From the NCBI RefSeq assembly GCF_040115645.1, contig NC_089547.1:5704001-5768000 (forward strand): 64,000 bases of DNA. Reading direction: 5' to 3'. Each line of letters begins with the position of its first letter. Position 1 is the stretch's first letter. Below the pieces are notes generated by a model. The model was not told where the DNA came from. It worked only from the letters and a program-made list of their open reading frames with translations, and did no database searches. Origin of the DNA: Euwallacea fornicatus. Lineage: Eukaryota > Arthropoda > Insecta > Coleoptera > Curculionidae. The translations under genes and the position numbers were made by a program. Shown piece by piece: positions 21,032 through 34,496 of the stretch.

Positions 21032-22565
21032 AACTTTAAATTTGCTACTCATCAAGTACCTATCAAAAATCTGTTTCAATTTGCATATAGCTAAAATGTA
21101 CACAATATCTCGATTTATGGGAAAATATCCCAATCTATGGTTTTGTTAGATTTATTTAGAATATATTAGCGCCCGTTCGTTTGAATTACTGTAGGTAAAA
21201 TCTCATAAAAGTTGTAAATAAATACAATAATTAGATATGTATATGGTAATTTCCAGATCAAAAACTTGTGTATGAATAACGCTTTCATCTTTGTGGTGTA
21301 CTCTGCAGATACGTTCATATATTCAATAAGCTCAACTGTGTTAATTCGGCATACGAATATAGGTACTGTTGAGTTCAACAGATGAACGACCTAAACAAAG
21401 TAAACAACAAGAAGTAATATTATTTTTACATAATTTGATTAAGTGTATTTTTCGTTGCACGTCTCTTGTACCTACAATAACTTTATATTGCCGCACATAT
21501 CATTATTATTGTTACGGTTCTGCCTGTTTTCTTACAAAAGCTTTGCGAAAGAAAATGAAAAAGCTGCATTTACTTACAAGCGTTTTGTTTTTCCTACCGT
21601 TCCTTCATTTTTCAAAACTGAAAATCCGAAGGCAGTTTTATATTTTGTACCGAACGCACGTAAATATGACCTCCCAACAAAACCGACATCTACATTTCTT
21701 AAGAGCATATACTCATCTGTTTAGTTTTAACATTCCGACCTACATATGATCGCCTATAATTGGTAGATATTTGTCACGTGCTAGTATTAAAGCAGTTAGT
21801 CAAATGGAAATATGCCCCAACCACTTATAATCACGTCCCGAATACTTATTATTACATACTGTTTATCAAAAAATGATTTATTTTTTAAATTGTATTAAAG
21901 TTTGGCAACCTCGCACCACACCTGACAGCGTGACAGGTGACATCACGTACAAATAATCGTTGCGTGATAAACGATATACGAAACAAAAGACTGTTTGCAT
22001 CTTTATCATTTACGAACTACCTAAAGCCCGCTGTATATGGGCGATTTTTTTCTAGTTGCACTGTAATGTATTATACTACAGCTATGTACACGATAATTTT
22101 TTAATGTTTCTTGTGTTGGTACATCCAGACGCATGTTGGTGTTTTTGGTAAGACAATCGACATTCCACTACATTCAACAAATTGTCAAAACTCCTATAAC
22201 TCATTCGGAATAACTGAAGAATTTCGTCGGATACTCTGTTGTTCCCTCAAACAATTGATGAATTTGTCATTTGAAGTCTTCGGCTTAAAATCGGACGAAC
22301 CTAAAACGGTCTTCGTTTCGAATCATTTTTTTCGTGCAGTACGAACACAAACGGGTGCTATTTCAATAAATACACGGCGACCGAGTCGGTTGCTCGTATG
22401 CGGACGTAAAATGTAACCGACGACTTTTTAAATACCAACAATTCAAGTTCCTCCTCTGCGGCGGGTCTAAGGTGATTTCAGAATTTTTACCTTCTTTTAA
22501 TATATTTTAGTTCCTATAGTCATAAAGCTGAAAGTTACATTTAAGTTTCGCTGGTAATAAGTTTT
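21032..22565. other. Convergent 3' gap between TBC1D16 and ARFGEF3
   Basis: AT-rich DNA holding the 3' untranslated regions of two convergent genes. Overlapping open frames (21369-21749, 21443-21724, 22111-22416) lack any family motif, have no coding-like composition and are probably chance. Confidence 0.4.
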
Positions 22566-25500
22566 TTAATAATTATCGTGATCTACGTAGGAAATATTCA
22601 TCCTCTGAAGCAGCAATTCGGCAGTCTTTTTAATCTTATCTTCTTGTGCTCCGATTAACATCACCGCTCCCTGTTTCAAAATGGCAGCCAAAGGTGAAAG
22701 CTTATCCGAAGACAAACTACACAGAAGCTCCAAGCACGCTTCCATGGTTTCGATTTTCGTGGTTTTATAAGCTTCGGCATCCTAAAATTAACCCCTGTCA
22801 AAGAAATTTGTCAAAAGCTGCAGCATAAAAAACAAAAATATAATAATTAGCCAAAGACAATTTATTATTAAAAAAAGAAAACAAAAGTGGGGCAAGATTA
22901 ATTTCAAAATTACCTTGCAAATGCTCAAAGCTCTTTGCTGTTGAATCTCTGGAGGAATGGGCTGTGGTGGAGGGATGGTAGTGGGCATGAAGGGGTTTAG
23001 TTTCGGGCTGGTAGCGACCATAATCCTTCTATTGCCATTGATTCTACCATCTTCAGTCCACAATTGGCAACTAGTAGAAGAAAATTTCGGTAAAATTTTG
23101 CAATGAAAAATTTTAAGAAAAAGAAGATGAAGAGTTGAAAGATAAATTGTAAACCAGACTATTCTGAACTCAAAAATTTTCTACCTTGCCGACTTTGTTA
23201 AATCCCCAGGCCTTGTGCAACTCAAAATAATATTATCACTAGATATAGTGGATTCCCTCATTTGCAACAATGTATTCCTATCATATTTGATTGAATTCAA
23301 CTCCACTTTGTATTTCTCATATGCCACCTCGTATCTTTTAGCTGCCAGTTCATTGGTTTCATCATCAGTCGAATAACCTATGGATTTTATTATTATGAAT
23401 TATTCAATAACAAAATTGAAACTTTGCCAGCTCACCATTTTCTACTTTGTTTTTGCCATTATTTTTGCTCTTTTTCTTCGTCTCTGGCGATAGTGAAGAC
23501 TTAATTGGGACCTCACTTTTCAAAAACACTTCGTCATTAACGTCCTCGATTTTATCCTCTTCTTTAACATTAGGCAGAGCCTCTTTTTCCAAATAACTCT
23601 CCGAATCTGTGCTAATGGTGCTGACATTGTCATTTTCGTACTGCTGCTTAAATTCTGCCAGCTTAAAGACCTTCAAAGCATATTTGAATATGTAGGCAAA
23701 AGAACTGAAGTTTTTACTTCACTTACCTGAGGTTCTATCGTATCATCTTTGCACGAATCCTCCTCAACTTCTTCACTAGTTTCTTCAGGAATTATTATAG
23801 TCAAGTTAATATAAGACTCACACAATCTATTAAAAAAAATTATTTCTATTTACATTTTTCTGCCAATTTAAACGCACCTTTCCCATTTATGATGTAATTT
23901 CCTCAAAAAATTCTCCAAAAACTCCAATTCTCCCTTATCGCCATCGTAAACACAATCCTCATCATCACTTTCCTCCTTTGCTAGGATATTTTTCATGGTT
24001 TTGGGCTCAATGGCATACCTCTGAATGCCATCCAAACACAGCTCAATTAACACTATTATCTGTACAACCTCAGATGTATTGGCTTGCGTGTACAAATTAG
24101 CAGATTTGCACAAATTACCGACTTTCTGAGTCAAAAACTTCAAGCCTGGCCTCATGTCAAACTCTGTAGCTTTGGAGTTAGACAGCTCTAAACATTTTAA
24201 AAGCATATACACGTGGTGGGCATTGATTTTTGGCAAAATGCCTCTTAAACTACAAAATAGTGTCATTGTTTGGTACTCCTCATTAATGAAAAACCAACCT
24301 GCAAGACGTAATTTGGAGAATATTCAAAATTGGAGTGACATGCTTAAGGTTTTGTAGCAGGGCACTGGAAATGGTCTGAATTAACATCTGATGGGCCAAA
24401 ATCCCCACCACCAAATTCCTGAATGGTACTCTGACAGTGTACATATCCGGATTGAGCAACATACTGCTGTTAAATGGATATAACAAGAAGACGTAGCTTC
24501 TATCGTCAACTGCAACGCTTTTCTCGCATTCGCAAGTCTTTCCAGAGCATTTGCCGCAATTCCTTTGGAAAGCCATTAGGAACACTTGCTGCGCGAGCTC
24601 GTAAAGTCGTTCACTATCAGCTGCAGTACTATCTTTCCTAGCAGCTACCTTAACTGTAGCCACATCTCCATAGAAGCTGTCAGAGTTCTCTTTGAATGCC
24701 AGAGTAAGCTGGTAGAGGGGGCAAAGACTGATGTAGCAGGCTCTATGCAGAGCTATCACTAATACAGTCCATTGGGCTTCACTGAGCAGTCTGCCCACAT
24801 TAAGCATTAAATGACGTAGACAGGAAGTGCCCAACCTGGCAACATTTTCCTGAGGCTGCGCTATGCATTCAATCAAGATTATCAACAGCTGCTTCAAGGC
24901 TAGTGTTGCTGCAGGATTTTCTTTCTTGTTGCTTTCACCCTGGAATAATATTAGAAAATTAGAAATGAAACTAGGAAATATTTAGTTATCGCTCGTTACA
25001 ACCTGCACATGATGTAAATAATCAACAACCAACTCGCTGGCCAATCCACAACAGTGCTTAAAATTCTGCCACACCTCTGAGGGTTTCGAAGATTTTGAAT
25101 TTTGTCTTAGCCAATTTTGGACCATAGGGAGCAGGATGTGGTTAATACAGCAAAATCCAAAGTTTACTCCAGGACTTGTGATGACGTCTCTTAGGAGTTT
25201 AAAGAGGGTTTCGATGACGTAGGGCTGGTTTTTGGGCAGGGACAATATTATGGCGGAGGACAATCCATCTGAGGAGGAAAACTTTCTCGGTGAACCACTT
25301 CAAAACGATATTTGTTTTTGGATAGTTTGATGAGCCGTTTTGGCGCAATTCCCTGACTATTATTATACACTTAAATGTATACAATTTCTTGACCTACCTA
25401 TAAGTATATAATAAACTTTCAACACTCCACTGTGTATATCCAGGTCACTCAAAGTAATCTTGCTCTTTTGACACTCCTTGAAATCCACCTGGATATTCAG

Positions 25501-28500
25501 TATCCCATAATCCACGTGATCGTTGTTAATTTGACTGAAACTGACTATCTCCAAATCATTCATTGTGGGATCGACCAATTGTGGCTCAGTATCAATGTTA
25601 ACGCGATGGCACAAATTAAAAGTTGGGCATTTGGGCATGTTGTACATCATTGACAAGATTTCAGCGCTATTCTGCAGCAGCTTCAAAGATTCCAGGCACA
25701 AATCTACTCCTTAAATAAATGAAATCAGTATAGAGCATTTTCCGAGTTGTTACATACCTCCTAGAAGTTTCGTTGGAAACTCAATCTCCTTTTCAAAGAA
25801 GGTGATGGGTTTTTTACTGAGGCTGCTGGGTGTGGCTGGCAATGAGGTGTTTCCCGAGCTCTCCTCACTTTTTATATGCGACAGTAAGCACATGATATAA
25901 TCCAAAGCTGCGTTAGAAAATACGAGAGTATTGTCAGTGGATAAGAAAATCTTGAAAACGTCTAAAATGGCAGAGGAATTGTTCTTCGAATTGGCTACTC
26001 GTAAAGTTCCAAAAAGCGGCCTCCATCCAGAACAGATTTCGGTTCTATTGGCTTCGACGAACTCACATAGACATGCCACAATTTGGTCCTGCAAAAACAA
26101 AATTTATCGACTCATACTAGGGCATTCAGGTCGATTCGAACAACCCGAAGTGACTCGAAACCAATCGTACCTGAACATCCAAATCGCACAGTTCTAAGCA
26201 TAATAAGTTCTCAAAGGGTTTTATAAGAGATTCATTAAAGTGGAAGTGCGGCAATTCGGCTTGTTCGTTTAAAAGGGCTGTGACTGCATCGTGAATACAC
26301 GTAACTGCTTTTTTTGACACGATACGGTCCTTATGGCACGCTGCTTGCATAAAATGAGGTCCCACTGCAAGTAATAAAAAACTGCAAGGAATTCATATAG
26401 GCCATTGAGAAGATAACCTATGGCCCAGACTTTCATGATATGGATCAACGGTCTTCCAGATTTAATGCATTTCAGCGTGACTTCCCCTATCCTGTGAAGC
26501 AGGAGGGTAGGAGGTGGTCTTTGCTGGCTTTCCAATTCACGTTTCCACCATTTTTTTGTGATGTTGGATGATTCTTCGTATTTTGTGAAGAGCTAAAGAG
26601 AAGTCGATCATTGTTTTTCACAGATTTTTCAATGCGTATTCTTACAAAACCATCATTACCTGGGCTTGCGAAGCCTTACACAATTCTCCCAAAAAACTGC
26701 ATAATCCTGGCAAAGAAAGCCTCAAAGCTGCACAGTGGAATAATTCATCTGCTTTCTGAGATAATGCGCAGCACACCTTAGCCGCATAGACACCCCTCAA
26801 AACCCCTTGACCTTGCGTGTTATTAGCTCCACTCATCTCCACTATGTCTGCTATTGTAGTCTCGTTTGCTCCATTTTGGTTATGGGTATATGCGTTGTGC
26901 AGGAAGCTGTAGACATCCACACTAAGATATAGTAATTCAGTGTTATGAATTAACGTGATCTTCTGGGTCTAACCAAGTCTCTTCATCGCTGTTTGCGATG
27001 TTGATAGTTAAAGAATCCGTCTGGGAGCTTGATTTTGCAGTTGACGTTATGATGTTGTTTTGTGTATTCTGAGCTACCATCAGTAGTTGAGTGGAACCAG
27101 TTTTGCTGAAAAGTGAATGCTCCAGGCTGGCTACCGCTACGCAAGCGCTGAAAACATGTGGCCAACAGGCAGAGCTATAGCAGCCTAATTCCAGTCCTTG
27201 AAACGGCAAAAATATCGACACTTTATGGACGAATTGTGGAAGTATGATTTACCTTTCGACAAAAGAACATCTAATGATAATGCATGTGACGCCATCAACT
27301 TGGAAGAATGCGTTTTACATGCTGAAGTGGATAATAACGCCAAGATGCTACTACTCCTTGTTTGCAATTTCAAAGTGTTGCTTAGACTTGCCGCCTAAAC
27401 CAAAGAAAGAATGCATATTTTCTGAACTATTAAAAGGCAATCACCTACCTTGTGCAACCCCTCCAAACTAGCAGTAATGATATCATCCCTCATCTTCTGC
27501 CTGTGCTTCTGCTTCGCTCTTCTAGCCACGAGTCTGCTCAACGCCGAAGTACCTGTGATGTGAGGTGCTTCCCTTAAGGGCATTCCCAAAACGGATACCA
27601 CTGATGACCAGCAACAAGTCAACACTCTTCGGGACAGTTTAATTCCTGCTTCCACTTCAGGACTCGTTTCTGGAGTCCCTTGGACTTTTTGAAGCTTTTG
27701 CCAGTCGGTGAGGAGTTGGGAAGGGGACAGTCCTCCCACATCTGCGAGATTAATTATTGTTAGATCATATTTTTTTCCGAATATGATTAGAGAGTACCAG
27801 TTAGTAAGTTGATAATAGCGGGCTGTTGACGGCTCTTAGGGTCATAACCTGCGCTCAAAAGCAGAGATTTTGCCAGGACGTTTTGGTATAACTCACACAG
27901 CCAAGTGGCTGACACGTAAACTAATACTCCACTACCATGGACTTCTTCCACAAATTGAACTTCGGTAATAGGCACTGCCACCTATTACCAAGAAAATTAT
28001 TAACTCTTCTGAATAACTTCATAGCACGCTCACTTCCTTCTTAACTTCCTCGTAGTGTCCTGCTTGAATGAGCTTCAAATCGAGCAAAAGAGCTGAATAA
28101 GTGGCCAAATAAACGCCATCTGCATTCATTATAGTGGAAATTTCGTAACTTTGTGCTGAATTGTGCTGGCAGCATTTAGACGCAAATTCTTGTAGAACTT
28201 CGTCCACTTGAATAGAAGATCGTAGCGAAAGCAAATTGGGCAGAAGTATGTTTTGCAAAGTCTTCACAAAGTGCCTGGAGTTGTGTCTCTCGATGTCTGT
28301 ATTGCATTCTTCTAACCCAGAACGGCCCTAAAGACTCGGTCAATGAAAATATTCAGTGATATAAAGGGTGAAAGTAAAGCAACTGACCAAATTGAGAGAT
28401 TTCGGGAGCTTGTAGAGCTTCTGCAGCTGCTGATTGGTGAGGAAGCTCTCATCGTCCATAATACTGTCGTCAGACCGCGTTCCTTCTTCTTCAGGTCCCT

Positions 28501-30828
28501 CGGTTGCACCAGAACAATCCGACTCCTCGCCCTCAACGTCCCTATTGTTCCCTTCAATGCCGCTGCTATCCGATGAATCGCTTTGGAATCTCAAATTTGC
28601 CACCACATCCCTAGTATGAACCCGTTTGAAAGTCGAAAAAAGAATTTGGTACTTAAAGCGCACCTGTAAGGTTTGGGTAATCTAGCCAAAGACTGATAAG
28701 TTAACGGGCCGGTATAGTCGGCATGTTCCAAAAGCGTGTAACGGCTATTTGTAAGATCTGCAGCGTCTTGGTTTAAACCTTCGCCCCTGCAAAGGGCTTC
28801 CAAGGAACCCAATAAAGCCCCCACACATTCTACGCTGGCCAATACAACGCCGTGGTCATTGCATTGGGAGCATTCTTCAATGGAGTCCATAATCCTGAGA
28901 AAATTATTGAATGGTGGGTTTAAAGCTTTTTCTCGGTATTGATAATTTTATATGAATTATCTGTTGGATTTAATCCATAGTGGAACTAATAAAGAGACAC
29001 ACTCCTTACAGCCTTATGATAGCCATATCATCTCCAGCGTGTCGGTGTATAGGTCCGCTAAGCAGGAGCAGGTCTGCGAGTCTTCCAGGAGACCTCAAAA
29101 GCTCTCGAGCCGCCTTCAATGGTTCCAGTCTTTTGCCAGGATTGGGCAGTAACAGCATACGATGAAAAAGGGCTTCCAGTACTGGACGCAGAGCGCGCTC
29201 TCTGCCTACAAGGCGCACCACTTGGATACCAATGCTAAGCAATATGAATGAAGAAAAAGTAGTCGGAAACGAGGGCCAAAGAATTAGTAGGAATTGGATA
29301 ATCTAACCTGTAAACTATTTTGGCCTGACTAATGGTGAGGCTCTGCCCGCTAGGATCTCCTGGTGAACCCAATAGAGCCAACAAAGCTGGGCAAAATCTT
29401 TGCCACAAAAATGTGGTGAAGTGGATGTTGGAATGCACTGTATGGGGAAGAGTGTTGACCAATGTCAAGAGACATTCTAAGAAAAACACTGTGGAATCTG
29501 TTGATTTGGGCAACCTAAAATACTTCAATCAGACGAGAAAATAACAGTTTATCAAAAAAAAACGTACAATTTATTTTCCTCTAACTTGCTGCAAATATAC
29601 TGCATAACCGGAATGGCCTCATTAAAACATGCAACCGCCGATGTCTTCGTATAAACCATCTCAACGCTACTGCCTGAATTTTTGTGTTTCTGTTGCTGCT
29701 GAAGGATATCCTGGCACTCTTCATCTTCAGTGAAGGCAAACAGTCAATCATTGACTCTCTTCTTTGTCCAAATCTTACCCAAAGACGTGCAAAAAGCGGT
29801 CAAAGTCTGACTGGCTGCCGCCTGGGCTGCTGCCCTCACTGGTTGTGTTCCAAGTTCGTAGGCTTCGCCACAGCGACTCAGCAACAGCATCACCAGGCGG
29901 CCATTTAAGGCCCAACTGGCAGTGCAAGCTAGGTTTAGAACCACTCTCAGAATGTGCACCTAAATTTTTTTATGAAGTTATGAAATTGAAAAATTTCTGA
30001 TTGGAAAAAACCTGTGTGTCCTCACAATGAGAAAGCATAGAGGTGGTGGCCAGAAGTAGTTGGGCTGGAAGCCATAATGAGTCATCTTCGGGCTCGGTAC
30101 CGGTTTGGAATCGCTCATCGCGAATGATTTTCTGTGATCAATTTATTATGAACCGCTGGATAAACGACGAAAACCAATTTTGATACAGTGTTTCCCACAT
30201 AATACATTACCTGCTAATACATCTTTGTGCATTAATAAATTTACCTGTTAAAATCAGTGATAATAGAAGAGTTTCAGCTCTCAAAGGCAATCGCGACCGA
30301 ACCTGACCAACACTTTAGGCAAATTTGAGTTCGACAATGATAACAGTTTTTTAAAAAATCAACGATAGTATGATTAATTGTAGGGTTCGCTTGAGCCAGG
30401 CCGGGCTTTTCCATGAAGAACATTTGCTCGATGAGAAAAATCGAACAGAGTTTAAATTTGTATTGTGTTTGTCTCTATTTTAGAGGTTTAAAATTTCAAA
30501 GTTCGCACAAATACGCTTCAAGGAGGTGTAGGAAAACTTACATTCAAACCAGTCAGAGCCAACGCAACCACTTTGCTTCGTTTGCTCTCTAGAGCGAGTT
30601 TGAGGGGGACGAAGCAGATTGACCTTAGCTCATACGAGGGGTTTCTTAGTAGATTATTCTGAGATGCTAATAAATCTACATATGGTAAAAAAACGTTCGT
30701 GGTCGATTAAATTAAATCTATTAATTACTGCAACCTCACATACCATGGGCTTCTTGTGCTTTCTGTTTCAAGTGACTTAGCTTAGAACTGTTGGCCTCTT
30801 TCACTAGATTCAACAACAAATCCTCCAT
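22566..30828 (-). CDS. ARFGEF3: BIG3 / ARFGEF3, large HEAT-repeat ARF-GEF-like protein
   Basis: Twenty-seven phase-consistent exons on the minus strand give about 2044 residues (human about 2177). From the start: 30744-30828, 30542-30675, 30012-30131, 29779-29959, 29586-29724, 29308-29514, 29010-29234, 28664-28894, 28388-28610, 28034-28327, 27798-27981, 27449-27741, 27253-27394, 26974-27196, 26660-26921, 26418-26592, 26171-26364, 25758-26088, 25398-25709, 25003-25268, 24299-24939, 23878-24249, 23727-23826, 23436-23670, 23185-23377, 22914-23070, 22566-22781. Diagnostic blocks include FCPALLALLGSP, MNADGVYLATYSALLLDLKL, CWPHVFSAC, PHFHFNESLIKPFE, SGWRPLFGTL and MRPGLKFL, in the order of BIG3. 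I see no intact Sec7 catalytic loop, consistent with BIG3 being regarded as lacking exchange activity. In mammals BIG3 restrains secretory-granule production and binds prohibitin 2. The least certain border is the donor at 26974. Confidence 0.93.
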
Positions 30829-33800
30829 TTCTAATCAAGTTTTTACGGGAAATTTCAGCACTATCAAGGGAAATTCATTCATGCACTTCCATACTTAGGG
30901 GCAAAATACTGATAACATCAGCTCTGGTAATTGTACCAGGGCGATATGCATTGTTCTCTTTTGTAGTAATATAACATGTCTCCACTACAACTGTCAGTAT
31001 TGAATTTCCCTCGTATTTCAACAAAAGTGTTTGTTATTCCTGCACTGCGCAGTTGGAAAATTAAAGTGAAAATCGATATCTGAGACGGCACAGCAACAAG
31101 TAGGAAAAATCATAACGAAATGAACAGATAAAATGAAAAAACGATTAAAAAAATGGGAACCGGAAATAGTTGGTATGTTGGTTATTAATTTTGGTGAAGT
31201 ACCGAATTAATATGGTGATTCGGAATTTCCATTGCGTGAAGACGTGCTGTTAATCGAAGGTACCAGTTTTTGCGCTCTCAACTGTGTACCTTCGAAGCTC
31301 TGTAAAGTTTACTATGATTAAAAATGAATTTAGCAATTTGATTTGAAATAATATCATGAGATATTCAGATATTTCAAGTGTTAGTTATTGGACGAAAATC
31401 GCGTTCCTCTCAGAATAGTTATTTCTGCAGTGCAAGGAAACAAAAAACCTGCAGTAAATCCGTTACGGTATTTATGTATTTGAGTTTCAGAGATACTCAG
31501 TCAAAAGTCCTTTAAGTTGCGTTTCAAAAACTCTTAATTCGCAAACAGAATCCAGCTCTCGTCGCGAATACGCCAAAGTCGTACTTTGATCCCAATGTAG
31601 TACTGCCTACACACAATGGAACTACGCAACGTCGCATTTTTACATAAGAAACAGTACTAAACACTTTGTTCGTTCGTTCGCCTTCAGATGGCACTGGCGC
31701 GACAACTTTACGCTTTCACGTGACGTATATCTCTCGTCTATTTGTGTCTAATGTTCCTTTCAGTCTGTATTTCAACAACACGGGCTACACAAAAGGTTGC
31801 CATGAAATAATTGAGGAACCACGACGCCGTCGAAACATCGAAAAATATCGTCGTCCGTGCCAAAGACGTTCGAGTGTGAAAACTGTGTTACGAACGTATT
31901 CTGTGATAAGTTGATTCGACATCATTCCAGCCGAAAATCGTCCTTTTCGCGTGCCGTTTATGTGACGTTCTCAGTTCAGTGAGTTCTAGTGCTGTACGTT
32001 TTTTACTTTTATAATGGTTAGTATCCATTGTCTCCCTTGTCCGTCGTTGCTTAAACAAGTGAAAATCGCCCACCGTCGCGTATATGTGGTATGCCAAACG
32101 TCAAAAATGACGTCAATTTTCGACGCCCCCGCTCCGGCACCATCGAAAAGAATAAAGGCGAAATTTTTCAGTTTTAATGTGTTTTTTATCTGGCTAATAT
32201 TCGACACGTATTTGTCCGTTTGTTAGTCTGTTTATTTATTTTAGTAGCACTGTCCAAACAATGTTTTGATGTATGACGAGTGAGCTTTATTAGTGTTTTA
32301 GTCTCCGTTTTAATGTTGCTTTACGTATAGAGTTCATTCAGAGTCGATGCGTATTTTTTTGGAAGATTTTTATTTACGATCAATTATTTGACAAAGAAAG
32401 AGCTCGCCAATAACAACTATGTAACTAATGTATAACAAACCGAAGTGCAAGGAAATGCAGTTTTATTATATAAATATTAATTACAGCATAGAAATTTAAT
32501 AAAAGAATTTGTTGGTTAAAAACACATCATATTTGTAATAGGAGCCAATTAAGGAAATTACTCGCACAAAAGATGGAACCAGTCGGGGCAAAAACTCCTT
32601 CGCGGACTTTAAACCGCATTATTAGCAGATCTTCACCCTAATTACTTTTCCTATTGAAATTAGAAAGCATCTCGATTTCTGTTGTCACTAAATAGTGCGA
32701 ACAAACAAAGGGAAAATTACAATTGCATTTAGCAAACCTATTTTGTTTATTGTTTATCTACCACTTATAAGGTTGGGTTACTTATTAATTCGCATGCCAT
32801 CCGATAATAAACACGAAATACCCCAAGCCTCCGCAAATATGTCTCCCCCCGGAATAAGTCTGATAAAATCTCCATATGCCGCACGGCCGCACAGAATACT
32901 TAGTAGGCCTTAAAGTTCAAGTTTCAGTAGGCCTTGAATTTGAAATTCCGACATGGCGACGCGATGACGCTGCAACAATCATGAAACGTCAAGATATTAC
33001 AGATTTGTGCCGTTAGTGAAATCATATTTGAAATAAATAATCCAGATATTAGTACAGCCCCAACCGTAAACAGTAACGGCCTGTAACGGAGTTAGTTAAA
33101 GAGGATTATGCTCTCCTCGCTACTCGCAAACAACTCGCATCATTCCCTTAAAAATATTCTAAGTCCGGGACCATAGATAGCATCATTTTATGCTCGTCCA
33201 TGAGTACAATTCTCAAATGAATCTCATTTGCTCAGAATACTTATAATTATCTGCTATTTTCATTAAAATGGAAACAATCAACGTGAAAACCTAAATTGAA
33301 ACCAATGCAAATACGATTTGCGCAAAATCTACGTTACCGAACTTGACTGTGATTGTGCTATGTGAGTTATTGAATGCTGTGTTAATCAAATTATATTACA
33401 TGATTTGAAAATTCTGAACTTCAAAATACTTGTTCTGCATAAACATATGTTATGATTTATATTCTTTCAGCTCGTTACCCAAGATTGACAACTTTATCGC
33501 CAACCCGTAGGTTGTGCAATGTAGATCCGTACAGATGGCTGACCTTGTCAAATCGCACAAAAGCATTTATATCACTGATAACATTTTTATTAGGTCTTAA
33601 AGCACACTTGAGATAAGAATAAACCAATACGTCCTCGATCAAATCAGCCATCGTTTGGTTGCAATTGAGCGTTGGCCATTGGCGCAAACACACCATATAA
33701 AAATTGTTATCTGTGAAATTTGGTTAGATAGACATGGCATTGGTAATATTATGCAATAAAATTTTACTCACAGCTGTGTGCAGTGAGGTGTGTACATTGA

Positions 33801-34496
33801 CCAGTTGTGTGAACCTGAGTGTACAGTTTAGAGGGCGATTCATAGATTAACATGCATAGTAATAAAAAAGTAGAATATGTTGAACTAAAGGAGTAAAGTG
33901 CTTAAATTTCGCATTAAAAATACTGAAACCCAAACTAACCTGTTTGCGATAGCGTTATTCAATTAGTACTCAATTCGAAGAAACAACTTTTTTAACCGCT
34001 AGGAACTTAACGTTGTAGGCGTAATATTTCATCTAAAATTTTCATCGATGTTGACGGACATAGTGGTTATTCAGCAATGTTATCATTAGAATTTTTCGAA
34101 TCACATTTGTGCGTTCTGAACGATATGACTATTTAAACGACACACAAATTATCACGGTGAGAATAAGGATGATCGAAAAACATATAATTTGACGTATGTC
34201 ACGGCAGTAAGTCCACCTGGTTGAGCGCGCATTATCTCAAGATTAAACAGCATTTCGCTAATTTTAGACGAAAAACGCTCCGGCAAACGCCATTTGCTTA
34301 CACCGGCGATTTATCACGTTCTGACAAGTCACACATGTACTAACTATGCAACTTGGACATTTTTCAACGGTTTTCCGGCCAATCATCGGTTATTGGTCGG
34401 TGATTGCATACCTGGTAATAACCGGGCAATTAGGACCCAAACGGTCGTGGTACAAAGTCACTTAAATAAGAGCCAAAATTAATATGTATGTATGTA
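30829..34496. other. Gene-poor intergenic region
   Basis: No confident gene. The ARFGEF3 promoter should lie near 30830-31100. The plus-strand frames near 31666 and 32014 have no signature. A minus-strand frame at 33475-33696, behind an acceptor-like CACAG, codes about 74 residues with three Cys and no known family. Repeats are too decayed to name. Confidence 0.35.

Noticed and set aside
21369..21749. 126-codon open frame after TBC1D16
   Set aside because: Low-complexity, AT-driven composition, no motif and overlaps another long frame; probably chance in a 3' flank.
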